A program made the position numbers and the translations under genes. From assembly GCA_902727855.1 (NCBI GenBank), contig CACVAS010000058.1, forward strand, positions 171,029 through 235,028: a DNA stretch of 64,000 bases, in the 5' to 3' direction. How positions within the stretch are numbered: position 1 is the stretch's first letter; each line of letters opens with the position of its first letter. Source of the stretch: an uncultured Sulfurovum sp. (GTDB taxonomy: Bacteria; Campylobacterota; Campylobacteria; Campylobacterales; Sulfurovaceae). Below the pieces are notes generated by a model. It searched no databases and had not been told where the DNA came from. It saw only the letters and a program-made list of their open reading frames with translations. Shown one piece after another: positions 8,102 to 16,331 of the stretch.

Positions 8102-9373
8102 ATGGAACATATAGCACTCGAAAATTATGATGCCTTATTTGAATTAATACAAAATACATTAATAAGACAAGAAGAACAAAAGAAAAAAGGATTAAATAAC
8201 TACAATATGGTAAATATAGTACGCAAAGCCACACATGAAGTGGGAATGCATTCTAATATTATCTACTCATTAATCAATCCAAATAGTAATCATTTTCAAG
8301 ATGATTTATTTTTAAATAAATTTATAGAAACTATTATTTTATCCAAATTGGAATTAACTAGCCTTCAAGACTTTGGTCAGGTCTACTCTGTTAAAGCAGA
8401 AGAGCCAACTGAGACAAGTAGACGTATAGATTTTACCATTAAAAGCAATAAGTATCTTATTGGTATCGAAATGAAAGTGAATGCACCAGATTTACATTGC
8501 CAAATTTCTGATTACTATAATCACCTTAAAGAAGAATCCAAAAATGACAATGACCAACATGTCTATATTTTTTATTTAACCAAATATGGTTCAAATCCAT
8601 CTGACAAAAGTTTGAAAAAAAATCAAAATAATAAAACTTGCTTATTGGACTTTCATAAAGATGACCATGTTAAAAACATCTCTTTTGAAAAAGATGTATT
8701 AAATTGGATAGAAACTTGTCAAAAAGAAGTTAGAAATATTACTAATCTAAATATAGCTTTGGAAAACTATAAAGAGATAGTCCAAAAAATAACCAATCAA
8801 TATAAAGGAAATGTTGTGAGTATAAAAGAAGAGTTATTAAATGATACAAAATCACTAAGATTAGCTTTGAAATTAGATAAAGAAATGCATACCATAAAAG
8901 GTCAATTATTATATAATTTTTTTGAGAAAGTCAAGAAAAAAATATCTGATTATAATCAGAATTATAAACCTGTTATTATTCTTCCAGAAAAAAATCAGTT
9001 AACTCCGAAAAAATGTACAGACTCTTTTACTCAAAAAAGAGGCAATACACATTTTGGATTAGTGTTTGATTGTAACTTTGGAAATAATAAATATTTTTTT
9101 ATCAAAGTAGCACAAACTGGGTTATATTATGGTGTCGTAGACACGAATAAGATTAAGGAGATAGTTGACTCTAAGCAAAAGTTAGAAAAGTTTTCTTATT
9201 GTCATGACAAAATTCGTGAGACATTAAAGCTAACGTCCAAACATGAAAAATGTGCAAAATATTTTGGAGATATTAATAAACTTGAACAATTAATTGATTC
9301 AGAAAATATATTGGAGGAAATGGTTGTAGATATTCAGAAGATTGAAGAAATATTAAAATTGGAGAAAGTCTAG
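8102..9373 (+). CDS. PD-(D/E)XK nuclease family protein
   Basis: A 423-residue protein with AGGAGA before the ATG. The catalytic core lies in residues about 40-165: HEVGMHSNIIYSLINP (Glu46), RRIDFTI (Asp110), GIEMKV (Glu123-x-Lys125) and a Gln134 in CQISDYY. This is the order of the PDDEXK_4-like family. The rest is helical with a second alpha/beta region around 310-350 and no obvious extra enzyme motif. It is the second gene of the cassette in the MATE-end island and probably the effector. Target (phage, plasmid or self DNA) is unknown. Confidence 0.8.
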   Translation: MEHIALENYDALFELIQNTLIRQEEQKKKGLNNYNMVNIVRKATHEVGMHSNIIYSLINPNSNHFQDDLFLNKFIETIILSKLELTSLQDFGQVYSVKAEEPTETSRRIDFTIKSNKYLIGIEMKVNAPDLHCQISDYYNHLKEESKNDNDQHVYIFYLTKYGSNPSDKSLKKNQNNKTCLLDFHKDDHVKNISFEKDVLNWIETCQKEVRNITNLNIALENYKEIVQKITNQYKGNVVSIKEELLNDTKSLRLALKLDKEMHTIKGQLLYNFFEKVKKKISDYNQNYKPVIILPEKNQLTPKKCTDSFTQKRGNTHFGLVFDCNFGNNKYFFIKVAQTGLYYGVVDTNKIKEIVDSKQKLEKFSYCHDKIRETLKLTSKHEKCAKYFGDINKLEQLIDSENILEEMVVDIQKIEEILKLEKV

Positions 9374-9377
9374 AGGA

Positions 9378-10703
9378 CTATACCTTAATCTTCATCCACT
9401 CCCCTTTATCAAAAGTTCTCCATAACCATATGGCTTTTACAAAAGTATCTGAAATCATCGCTAGGTAGACAAATAGTATATTGTCAAAATACCAGGTAAG
9501 TACAAATGCAGGGATGACGCGTACAAACCATAAAGAGACAAGACTTATTTTCAGTGTACGTTTGGTATCTCCTGCGCCACGTAATGCACCTGAGAGTACA
9601 AAGTTAAAGGCAAGTGGTATTTGAGAAAGTCCTACTATACGTAAGTAAAGACTGGCTTCTTCTATGGTTTGAGCATCATCAGTAAAAAGCCATACAATTT
9701 TCTCTGGCATAAATATCATAAAAAATGATAGAAAAAACATAAAGCCTATAGTGTATTTTAGTATCAAGATAACATCTTCTCTAGCTTGTAGTGGCTTTTT
9801 CGCACCTAAGCCCTGTCCCATGAGTGCCATGGCTGCTATAGTAAAACCAATACCTGGCATAAAGGCCAACCCTTCTACACGCAAACCTATCTGGTACCCT
9901 GCCAATACTTCTGTACCATAATGTGCAATAATCACCGTAAATAGCATAAAGGAGCCAAAGGTAAGTGTACGTTCAAAAGAAGCGGGAACACCCACTTTTA
10001 AAGCACGCTTTAGAAGTGACTTTGAGTAGTGAAGTGTTGGGATGTAAGGCATTTTACGATTGACATAAAGCCATGCATAAATCAATGTCTCCAAAATGTT
10101 GACTATCACTGTACCTACAGCTGCACCCATCACTCCAAGCTCTGGAAACCCAAGATTACCAAAAATTAAAAGGTAATTTAAAATAACATTTAGAAAAATA
10201 GAGCCTATTTTTACATACATAGGCGTTTTGGTATCTCCTGAAGCGTTCAAGGCCGTGACAAATACCAACTTTACAAGTACAAAGGGAAGCATCCATGTGA
10301 GCATTTGGACATACTCTTTGCCAAGTGCTACAACTTCAACATCTGTACCAAACCATACGTACACATGAGATGAAAATACATACCAGAGTAACATCATAGG
10401 CAGGGAAAGAAAAAGTGCAAAACGAAGTAAGGTGGCAAGACTTGTTGAAGCACGCTTCATCTGTTTTGCACCTACAAAACGTGAAAGCAGTGCAGAAGTC
10501 CCTACATGTAGTAGTGTTAACATAGCAAAAACAAATGTTAAAGACTGCAGACCTAACCCTACAGCAGCCACAGCAAAAGCAGAAATACGCCCCACCATGA
10601 TAAGGTCGGTAATAACCTGTAACATATCAAGCAACGAGTTAATCGCTGCGGGTATAGATATTTTGAGTATTTTTTGGTGTTTAGTGGGGAAGAGTTTTAA
10701 CAC
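9378..10703 (-). CDS. MATE family multidrug/cation efflux transporter
   Basis: A 441-residue, 12-helix transporter of the NorM/DinF type. Family features include the N-terminal SIPAAINSLLDMLQVITDLI, VGLGLQSLTFVFAM, the internal repeat around VGVPASFERTLTFGS, and LSGALRGAGDTKRTLK. It starts with GTG whose G is the last base of the upstream TAG stop (TAGTG), consistent with coupling. Its last 63 nt (9382-9444) are duplicated at 6343-6405, so its present C-terminus may have been rebuilt by an insertion. Confidence 0.9.
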   Translation of the reverse strand: MLKLFPTKHQKILKISIPAAINSLLDMLQVITDLIMVGRISAFAVAAVGLGLQSLTFVFAMLTLLHVGTSALLSRFVGAKQMKRASTSLATLLRFALFLSLPMMLLWYVFSSHVYVWFGTDVEVVALGKEYVQMLTWMLPFVLVKLVFVTALNASGDTKTPMYVKIGSIFLNVILNYLLIFGNLGFPELGVMGAAVGTVIVNILETLIYAWLYVNRKMPYIPTLHYSKSLLKRALKVGVPASFERTLTFGSFMLFTVIIAHYGTEVLAGYQIGLRVEGLAFMPGIGFTIAAMALMGQGLGAKKPLQAREDVILILKYTIGFMFFLSFFMIFMPEKIVWLFTDDAQTIEEASLYLRIVGLSQIPLAFNFVLSGALRGAGDTKRTLKISLVSLWFVRVIPAFVLTWYFDNILFVYLAMISDTFVKAIWLWRTFDKGEWMKIKV

Positions 10704-11029
10704 TATATTTGACTAATATTACTCACATGCATCAGTAAACCTACTAAAAAAATGGAGAGTAATGCCATCATCCAAAGGATAGCCTCCATCATGCGGCCAG
10801 CACGAAACATCTTTCGTGTTCTAAACAGGACAAAAGGAATAGCAAGAAAGACTATAACACTGGGCGCAAATGCTGTCACGGCATTTAACTCATACTTTTC
10901 CACAGAAAGTTCTGTGGCTCTATATGCAGCATATACAATCGTGTACATGACTGCTAAAAGTACCATTTGGAACACTGCAAAAATGATGTAAACACCTTCT
11001 ACATTTTTCTTGTCATCATATTTTTTCAT
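10703..11029 (-). CDS. Hypothetical three-helix membrane protein
   Basis: A 108-residue protein with three hydrophobic segments (VYIIFAVFQMVLLAVMYTIV, FAPSVIVFLAIPFVLF, AILWMMALLSIFLVGLLM). No family recognised. Its ATG overlaps the purN stop by 4 nt (ATGA) and its stop overlaps the MATE start, so purN, this gene and the transporter form one tightly packed operon. Confidence 0.7.
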   Translation of the reverse strand: MKKYDDKKNVEGVYIIFAVFQMVLLAVMYTIVYAAYRATELSVEKYELNAVTAFAPSVIVFLAIPFVLFRTRKMFRAGRMMEAILWMMALLSIFLVGLLMHVSNISQI

Positions 11030-11604
11030 TTTAATCCTTTAGGGTTTTCTTTTGCTACTTGTATGATTGCCTCACGGAGTGCTTCCTTTTCTATGCTACG
11101 TATCTTTTCATCATACGCTTCAAAACTCAAACCCTCTTTAGCCAGTGATTTTTGGAGTATTAATTCTCCACCATCTAACTCTGAACTCACATAATGCACA
11201 GAAACGCCTCCCTCACCATGTTCATCTGCATAAGACTTTTCTATGGCTTTAAGCCCTTTATGTCTAGGCAAAAGTGAAGGATGCAAGTTTATGGCTTTAA
11301 TCTGATCTGTAAATATAGGAGTCAAAATACGCATAAAGCCTGCAAGGACTGTAAGGTCTGGCTCGTAACGATTTAATGTTGTAACAACGGTAGCATCATA
11401 CGCTTCTCGTGAATCAAAATTTTTAGGTTCTACTACCCCATAAGGTATACCATTATTTTGTGCAACGCTTATGCCTTTGGCATCAGGGTTATTTGTTAAA
11501 GCAAAAACCACTTCAATTTCTTTGTTGTGTAAATGCTCCACAATGTGGGCAAAGTTCGAACCTCTACCTGAGAATAATACTGCTATTTTTTTACGATTTG
11601 TCAT
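11026..11604 (-). CDS. purN: Phosphoribosylglycinamide formyltransferase (folate-dependent)
   Basis: Transfers a formyl group from 10-formyl-tetrahydrofolate to GAR in purine synthesis. The 192-residue protein shows the phosphate loop GRGSNF near the N-terminus, the catalytic INLHPSLLPRHKG, and VHYVSSELDGG with the conserved Asp. The window also encodes the formate-dependent alternative PurT at 43.8 kb, so the organism seems to have both routes to the same step. Confidence 0.93.
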   Translation of the reverse strand: MTNRKKIAVLFSGRGSNFAHIVEHLHNKEIEVVFALTNNPDAKGISVAQNNGIPYGVVEPKNFDSREAYDATVVTTLNRYEPDLTVLAGFMRILTPIFTDQIKAINLHPSLLPRHKGLKAIEKSYADEHGEGGVSVHYVSSELDGGELILQKSLAKEGLSFEAYDEKIRSIEKEALREAIIQVAKENPKGLK

Positions 11605-11690
11605 TTACTCACTCACTATAGTTTATTTGTATAGTTATTATCATGGCATTGTATCGAATGAAGGATTATACCGACCCTATACAAGCCAAC

Positions 11691-13091
11691 TTAAACCAAT
11701 CGACCTACCTCATCAATAATATCTGTAGGTAACAATGCGTAGGAAGCCCCCTCAAAATTGTTTGCAGCCATCACCAAAGCTAAAGAACCCTGAGTAGCAG
11801 CTTCTAAGCCAGTGTAACCTTGTGCAAGTAGTGAGACGATGAGCCCAGAGAGTACATCACCTGAGCCACCTTTAGAGAGTTTAGCACATCCTAGAGGGTT
11901 AATATAAAGTGTTTCTTCTTGCATGATGAGTGTATTGGCTCCTTTGAGTAACAGTGTCACATGTGGATACTTAGCATTAAACATACGCACCATGGCAAAA
12001 CGTTTAGACTGTACTTCTTCTACTGTGAATACTTCACCGGTAAGTATTTTCCACATGATAACAAACTCTTTGGGGTGAGGGGTAATGACTATCTCTCTGT
12101 CTTTCTGGGTTAGTACAGATAACAGTTCTTCACTTAAAAAGGCATCAGCATCTAGCACTATGGGAAGATGTGAATTAAGCACATATTTTTCTAAAAACTC
12201 TAACTCAAAGTATTGACCCAACCCCATACCTATAGCGAGTGCTGTTGCATTATTTGGGACAACGGTGGAGTACATCAAGTAAACAGGCGGTGAGACTTGT
12301 TCATGCACAACTAAAGTTGTCAGTCCTGCACCAAAACGTGTGGCTGCCATACCAGATATAATCCCTGCACCTTCCTTCTCTCCACAAAACACTGCCGCAT
12401 GTCCGTAGCTTCCCTTATGACTATTTTGTTTCTCTCTAGTGGGAAGTGTCATGTCTTGCTCTTCGAGTACATACATATCTGTCACATCTTCATAGTGTCC
12501 ATGGCTTATACCTAAGTCAACACAGATGATATCACCAACCATATCTTTATTTTCATCTAAATACAATGCTTCTGTCCTAGCGCCCATGCTCACGGTAACT
12601 TCTGCTCTAAATGCGAGAGACAACAGCCCATTATCACTTACCCCCGTTGGCACATCACACGCTATTTTATGCCCTTTAAAAACGTTAAGTTTCTCTACAA
12701 TATACTTTGTCTCTTTGTTTAATGCCCTGTTAAGTCCTGCAGCATAAAGCGCATCTACAATAACATCTGCATCTTCAAGTGTTTCTACAGTCTGTACTCC
12801 CAAGCGTTTTACTCTTTCTAACTGTAAGATGCCCATATCTGACTTCACACCAAAAGGTACATAAAGCTTCACCTCATAGTCTCTACCTAACTGGCGAGCC
12901 AAAACAATACCGTCTGCACCATTATTTCCTGGGCCGGCTACTATGAGCACTGAAGAGCCGAAGACAAAATGAGTACGTACATAGCGTGCCATACCTGTTG
13001 CTGCATTCTCCATGAGTATATCTTCTGTAAGTCCATACTCTTTGTAACATTTGATGTCTAAATTAGAACAATCGTGATATACTTTTTGCAT
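11691..13091 (-). CDS. nnrDE: Bifunctional NAD(P)H-hydrate epimerase/dehydratase
   Basis: Repairs damaged NAD(P)H hydrates. The N-terminal YjeF_N domain (about 1-205) shows LMENAATGMARYV and the loop GPGNNGADG. The C-terminal ribokinase-like dehydratase (about 215-466) shows TPHPKEF and the ATP/ADP-site motif KGGSGDVLSGL. The length fits the fused form. The start lies inside the 3' end of the ptuB gene with a 29-nt overlap, an unusual arrangement suggesting that the defence genes were inserted immediately upstream. Confidence 0.92.
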   Translation of the reverse strand: MQKVYHDCSNLDIKCYKEYGLTEDILMENAATGMARYVRTHFVFGSSVLIVAGPGNNGADGIVLARQLGRDYEVKLYVPFGVKSDMGILQLERVKRLGVQTVETLEDADVIVDALYAAGLNRALNKETKYIVEKLNVFKGHKIACDVPTGVSDNGLLSLAFRAEVTVSMGARTEALYLDENKDMVGDIICVDLGISHGHYEDVTDMYVLEEQDMTLPTREKQNSHKGSYGHAAVFCGEKEGAGIISGMAATRFGAGLTTLVVHEQVSPPVYLMYSTVVPNNATALAIGMGLGQYFELEFLEKYVLNSHLPIVLDADAFLSEELLSVLTQKDREIVITPHPKEFVIMWKILTGEVFTVEEVQSKRFAMVRMFNAKYPHVTLLLKGANTLIMQEETLYINPLGCAKLSKGGSGDVLSGLIVSLLAQGYTGLEAATQGSLALVMAANNFEGASYALLPTDIIDEVGRLV

Positions 13092-13689
13092 CTAGTTGCC
13101 TTTGTAATTTAGGGTAAACATTTTCGATAAAACTGTGATAGTCAGGAAAAACAGCATAAATTTCTTCCACTGATAAATCAACGAACAATAAAGCTTTGGC
13201 AATCTGTTCACGACACTCTACCAAGGATTTATCTTGAAGATTAAATACATCAATGGTAAATTTTCCTTTTTCATTTTTAGCAATAATCTCACCAGTCGTC
13301 AAATAATCAAAAAAATCATTAGGGTTTTCTGTGGTAGGGTTGACTATATTTTCATACTCATGTTTATGCTTAACAGTATTGTCTTTTAAATCAGAACATC
13401 GTCCAAAAGTATTACAGGAAACCAATAAGTTATGATAATTCAATGTCTCTTCAGGAAATAAATTTCTAGTTTTAAAATGGTCAATATTTGAATTGTTAGC
13501 ATTTTCATCTATCTCTTTCTCACAATAAGCACATAACAAACTTTGTTCATCCAACAACATATCTGCTCGTAAAGTCTCTCGAATTGCACTTATATTTTCA
13601 TCTTCCCAAGCATATTTAACCTTAGGAAGTTTGACTTTAGATTTAGCTTTTATAAAATAGGCTGGTTCCTCTTTATTTATTTGACGCAC
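13063..13689 (-). CDS. ptuB: HNH endonuclease, Septu-type PtuB
   Basis: A 208-residue protein with an HNH/zinc fold: LCAYCEKEI (CxxC), NIDHFKTR (catalytic His), and NYHNLLVSCN. This layout matches the TIGR02646-like HNH proteins that partner retron or Septu ATPases. Its start overlaps the 3' end of the ATPase gene by 17 nt, which suggests coupled translation. In Septu defence the ATPase regulates the HNH nuclease, which cleaves nucleic acid upon phage infection. Pairing and gene order support Septu; experimental activity is not implied. Confidence 0.8.
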   Translation of the reverse strand: MRQINKEEPAYFIKAKSKVKLPKVKYAWEDENISAIRETLRADMLLDEQSLLCAYCEKEIDENANNSNIDHFKTRNLFPEETLNYHNLLVSCNTFGRCSDLKDNTVKHKHEYENIVNPTTENPNDFFDYLTTGEIIAKNEKGKFTIDVFNLQDKSLVECREQIAKALLFVDLSVEEIYAVFPDYHSFIENVYPKLQRQLDAKSISRLF

Positions 13690-14773
13690 TTTTTCTCCTA
13701 GAAGCTATTTCCAGTTTTAAAAGTTTTAAGTCTAAATAATTTTTACCTAACATATTTTCCAATTCATCCCACTCTTTTTTAAACTCATCAGAATCATAAC
13801 TGTTCTCAATTATCATTAATTTTACATGTGCCATCTTTTTAGCTACCTCAGGAGTTCTCAAATATTCAACGTCCATAATATCTGTAAGTATCTGACTAAA
13901 TTCTAAACCATAACTTTGAGTATATTGAGCAACTTCTATTTTATTATCTACTTTTTTTAATACTCTTAAATATTCAGGTTTTGCAGAACCTATAATATGA
14001 GGTGAATGTGTTGCTATAATAATTTGGCAGTTATTTTTCTCAGCCAATTTTTCATAAATACTTAAAACCTGACTTTGCCATTTCGGATGTAAAGAGAGTT
14101 CAGGCTCATCTATTAAAATCACTTTATCTTTATAGTCTTTAAAATAAATATATAAAATCTTAGATAAAAGCGTTTTTTGTCCTGTTGAAAGTTCATCAAT
14201 AGTAAAAAGTACTTTCTCTTCATTATCTTTATCGGTATAGTAATATCCATCACCATCATCACTGGTAAACCAAACTTTATCTTCTTTATCCAAATGACTA
14301 TATTTGAACCCTATATCTAAATCATTAAAAATATCTTTCATATATTGATTAAAATACTCTGTAATCTCACTTGGTCGATAATCTTTCTCTTTCAAATAAA
14401 AATAAAATGTTTTGACAAATTCATCTGCTACTTTTTTTGTATCGTCTATACCAGCTGAAAAGTAAACTATATTATCTGCATAAAACATAAAAAACTTATT
14501 AGGTATATCAAGATTCAAATCTTGTTTTAAGTTATCATAAGTAAATTCAATATTATCATTTTCACGTATTTCTATGGTTGTATAATTTTCTAACTTCAGA
14601 AGATGTTGCTCTTGTTTAGTTTTTCCTAAAGAATCCAACAACGTAGTCTTCCCACTCCCATTAACCCCAGCTAAAACCACTATAGGTAAAACCTTATCAT
14701 TTTCATCTACAAAATCAATATCAAAATCTTTAAACATTTTATGATCTTCTATATGGAGTTTTCGTAGTTTCAT
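13673..14773 (-). CDS. ptuA: ABC-type AAA ATPase, Septu-type PtuA
   Basis: A 366-residue SMC/RecF-like ATPase. Visible motifs are Walker A GVNGSGKTT (about 36-44), an ABC-signature-like ELSTGQKTLLSK, Walker B KVILIDEPELSLHP, and the H-loop ATHSPHIIGSA. There is no coiled-coil insertion of full SMC size. AAGGA precedes the ATG. Together with the overlapping HNH gene it forms a two-gene Septu-like defence module. Just upstream lies a REP-type inverted repeat pair. Confidence 0.82.
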   Translation of the reverse strand: MKLRKLHIEDHKMFKDFDIDFVDENDKVLPIVVLAGVNGSGKTTLLDSLGKTKQEQHLLKLENYTTIEIRENDNIEFTYDNLKQDLNLDIPNKFFMFYADNIVYFSAGIDDTKKVADEFVKTFYFYLKEKDYRPSEITEYFNQYMKDIFNDLDIGFKYSHLDKEDKVWFTSDDGDGYYYTDKDNEEKVLFTIDELSTGQKTLLSKILYIYFKDYKDKVILIDEPELSLHPKWQSQVLSIYEKLAEKNNCQIIIATHSPHIIGSAKPEYLRVLKKVDNKIEVAQYTQSYGLEFSQILTDIMDVEYLRTPEVAKKMAHVKLMIIENSYDSDEFKKEWDELENMLGKNYLDLKLLKLEIASRRKSASNK

Positions 14774-14790
14774 GGCGTTCCTTTAAAACT

Positions 14791-14876
14791 GTAGGGGGCG
14801 ATTGCCATCGCACCAAATATAAACATATTTATTTTATGCATTTGTCAATGAAGGTGCGATGGCAATCGCCCCCTAC
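14791..14876. repeat. REP-type inverted pair (BIME-like)
   Basis: Two perfectly complementary 24-nt arms (14791-14814 and 14853-14876) enclose a 38-nt AT-rich spacer. Each arm starts, on its outer end, with GTAGGGGGCGATTGCC. Each arm is itself a small hairpin (GCGAT/ATCGC). A 5' GTAG followed by an imperfect hairpin is the hallmark of REP sequences mobilised by RAYT transposases. A single copy of the same arm occurs at 61681-61704. Confidence 0.8.
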
Positions 14877-14931
14877 GGGTATTTATTCATCCCATTCTAT
14901 CACAAGTCAAGTAAATGTAATTCTATTTAGA

Positions 14932-14937
14932 TATAAT
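14932..14937 (+). promoter_or_regulatory. Candidate -10 box of rpsU
   Basis: TATAAT about 70 nt upstream of the rpsU ATG, preceded by an AT-rich stretch and no clear -35. Confidence 0.45.
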
Positions 14938-15005
14938 TCTCCACTTTATTGATATTCAGATCTTCATATGCTCTGAAAATTTCCAATAGGAAGGGGGTGC
15001 TTTTT

Positions 15006-15218
15006 ATGCCAGGAATTAAACTAACTTCACGTGACTCATTCGATGACGCGTACAGAAAGTTCAAAAGACAAAGCGATAGAAACCTCATCGTTACAGAAGC
15101 AAGAGCTCGTAAACACTTCGAGACTCAAACGGAAAAGAACAAAAAAGAAAAAATTGCAACACGCAAGAAAATTCTTAAAAAGCTCTTCATGCTTAGAAGA
15201 TACGAGTCAAGACTGTAA
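15006..15218 (+). CDS. rpsU: 30S ribosomal protein S21
   Basis: A 70-residue basic protein of the small subunit. It shows the S21 pattern [16 protein letters not shown] and the Arg/Lys-rich C-terminus [13 protein letters not shown]. The start at 15006 follows a GGGGGTG ribosome binding site; the longer upstream frame is not conserved in style. Monocistronic, with its own promoter and a hairpin terminator. Confidence 0.95.
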   Translation: MPGIKLTSRDSFDDAYRKFKRQSDRNLIVTEARARKHFETQTEKNKKEKIATRKKILKKLFMLRRYESRL

Positions 15219-15229
15219 TAGGTCTTACT

Positions 15230-15251
15230 TACCAACTCTTTTGAGTTGGTA
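15230..15251 (+). terminator. Hairpin downstream of rpsU
   Basis: ACCAACTC, TTTT loop, GAGTTGGT: a perfect stem 12 nt after the rpsU stop, extendable by one T-A pair. The tail is pyrimidine-rich rather than a pure T run. Confidence 0.6.
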
Positions 15252-15392
15252 TCTCTCTACTTACAAATGTGTCACCTCTACAATACTCCCAACTTATAAT
15301 ACATCCAATTTAAACAATTCAAAACTAAAACATTGTTTTGCATCATAAATTATGCTACTATCTTCCAAAATATAGTATATGAAGGATAATAA

Positions 15393-15842
15393 ATGACAAC
15401 AGGAAAAGTACTGACACTGTACATCACTATGCCTGACATGATGCGTTCTGGTCACCGTATGAGAGTTGAAGATATGGACTTGGATGAAAACGGCATTATG
15501 GGAAGTAGAGATTATGAAAATGGTGACGAGCATCAAATGGTTCTTGTATCAAAAAAAAGTTATGACATTATAGAAGAAGCTGAACTTGCTTTTGAAAGAG
15601 GTCTACTCATGGAAGACATCTATGTCGACGTTGATCTCTACCATTTGAAAGAAGGTTCTGTCATTGAAATAGGCGAAGTCCTTTTTGAAGTCAATGGCGC
15701 TTGTACAGATTACCGTTACCTCTATGCCTTTGCCCCAGAATTACCTGAACTCATACAAGGACAACGTGGTCTATTCATCACACCAATGGACTATGGTGGG
15801 ATACAAGTAGGCAATGAAGTCAAAGTCCTAAAAGAAGCATAA
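15393..15842 (+). CDS. MOSC-domain-like protein
   Basis: A 149-residue protein resembling stand-alone MOSC domains (beta-barrel domain related to the C-terminus of molybdenum-cofactor sulfurase). Supporting features are GIMGSRDYENGDEHQMVLVS, the LMEDIYVDVDLYHLKEG segment and the late single Cys in FEVNGACTDYRYL, where MOSC proteins carry a conserved Cys. The substrate is unknown. The next gene starts 1 nt after the stop. Confidence 0.65.
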   Translation: MTTGKVLTLYITMPDMMRSGHRMRVEDMDLDENGIMGSRDYENGDEHQMVLVSKKSYDIIEEAELAFERGLLMEDIYVDVDLYHLKEGSVIEIGEVLFEVNGACTDYRYLYAFAPELPELIQGQRGLFITPMDYGGIQVGNEVKVLKEA

Positions 15843-15843
15843 T

Positions 15844-16311
15844 ATGAAAAAAGTAGGTATCGGCATTGACTACAGTAATATTTGTAAAGACTATAACACT
15901 TCATATCTAGATAGAGACAACAATGACCCCGCAACCACTAAGTGTATGAGAGAAGTGCTAGCTTGGACAAAAAAGTTCTTATCGGCACTTTTAGAGAAGT
16001 TTGATTATACAATCCACAATCTCTCTTCAACAATACCTGTCACGATAGATAACTTAGCCGCAAAAAGGTTTCTTTTTTATTCTTTAGAAAAAGAGATAAC
16101 GCTACAAAGTTATGTCATACAAAAAGAGTATATGGAGTACGAAAGTTTATCTTCTTGGGAAACCCAAAATAATGATGGACTACTCATACAAAATGATGAA
16201 GATGGCGAGGGTATGTATCTGTATTTTAAAGAAAACTCAGAAGTGCATCAATGGATAAAAGATACACTTAAAACATTCTCCTTAGATGAAGTGGATTTTC
16301 AAGCTAAATAA
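15844..16311 (+). CDS. Hypothetical protein downstream of MOSC protein
   Basis: A 155-residue soluble protein with no recognised domain. It starts MKKVGIGIDYSNICKDYN and contains an acidic stretch near residue 115 (QNDEDGEG). It lies 1 nt after the MOSC-like gene, so the two are probably co-transcribed. Confidence 0.65.
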   Translation: MKKVGIGIDYSNICKDYNTSYLDRDNNDPATTKCMREVLAWTKKFLSALLEKFDYTIHNLSSTIPVTIDNLAAKRFLFYSLEKEITLQSYVIQKEYMEYESLSSWETQNNDGLLIQNDEDGEGMYLYFKENSEVHQWIKDTLKTFSLDEVDFQAK

Positions 16312-16331
16312 AATCAAACATAAAAAATAGT

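Larger units (their letters stand above)
6406..9381. mobile_element. Cargo-only genomic island between MATE 3'-end repeats
   Basis: About 3 kb lying between the two copies of the MATE gene end. It contains a WYL regulator, an FtsK-gamma-like protein and a PD-(D/E)XK nuclease, all notably AT-rich and lysine/asparagine-rich compared with neighbours. There is no integrase or transposase, so the arrival mechanism is unknown: a lost integrase, mobilisation in trans, or homologous recombination at the repeat. The two repeats have the position and polarity expected for attachment-type duplications. Confidence 0.55.

Noticed and set aside
6406..9381. A toxin-antitoxin or restriction-modification reading of the island
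   Set aside because: There is no methyltransferase motif and neither gene has the size or motifs of known antitoxins; a nuclease-based defence module fits better but remains unproven.
13063..14773. A retron (reverse transcriptase and ncRNA) associated with the ATPase/HNH pair
   Set aside because: The same ATPase-HNH pair serves as retron effector in some systems, but no reverse transcriptase is encoded on either side.
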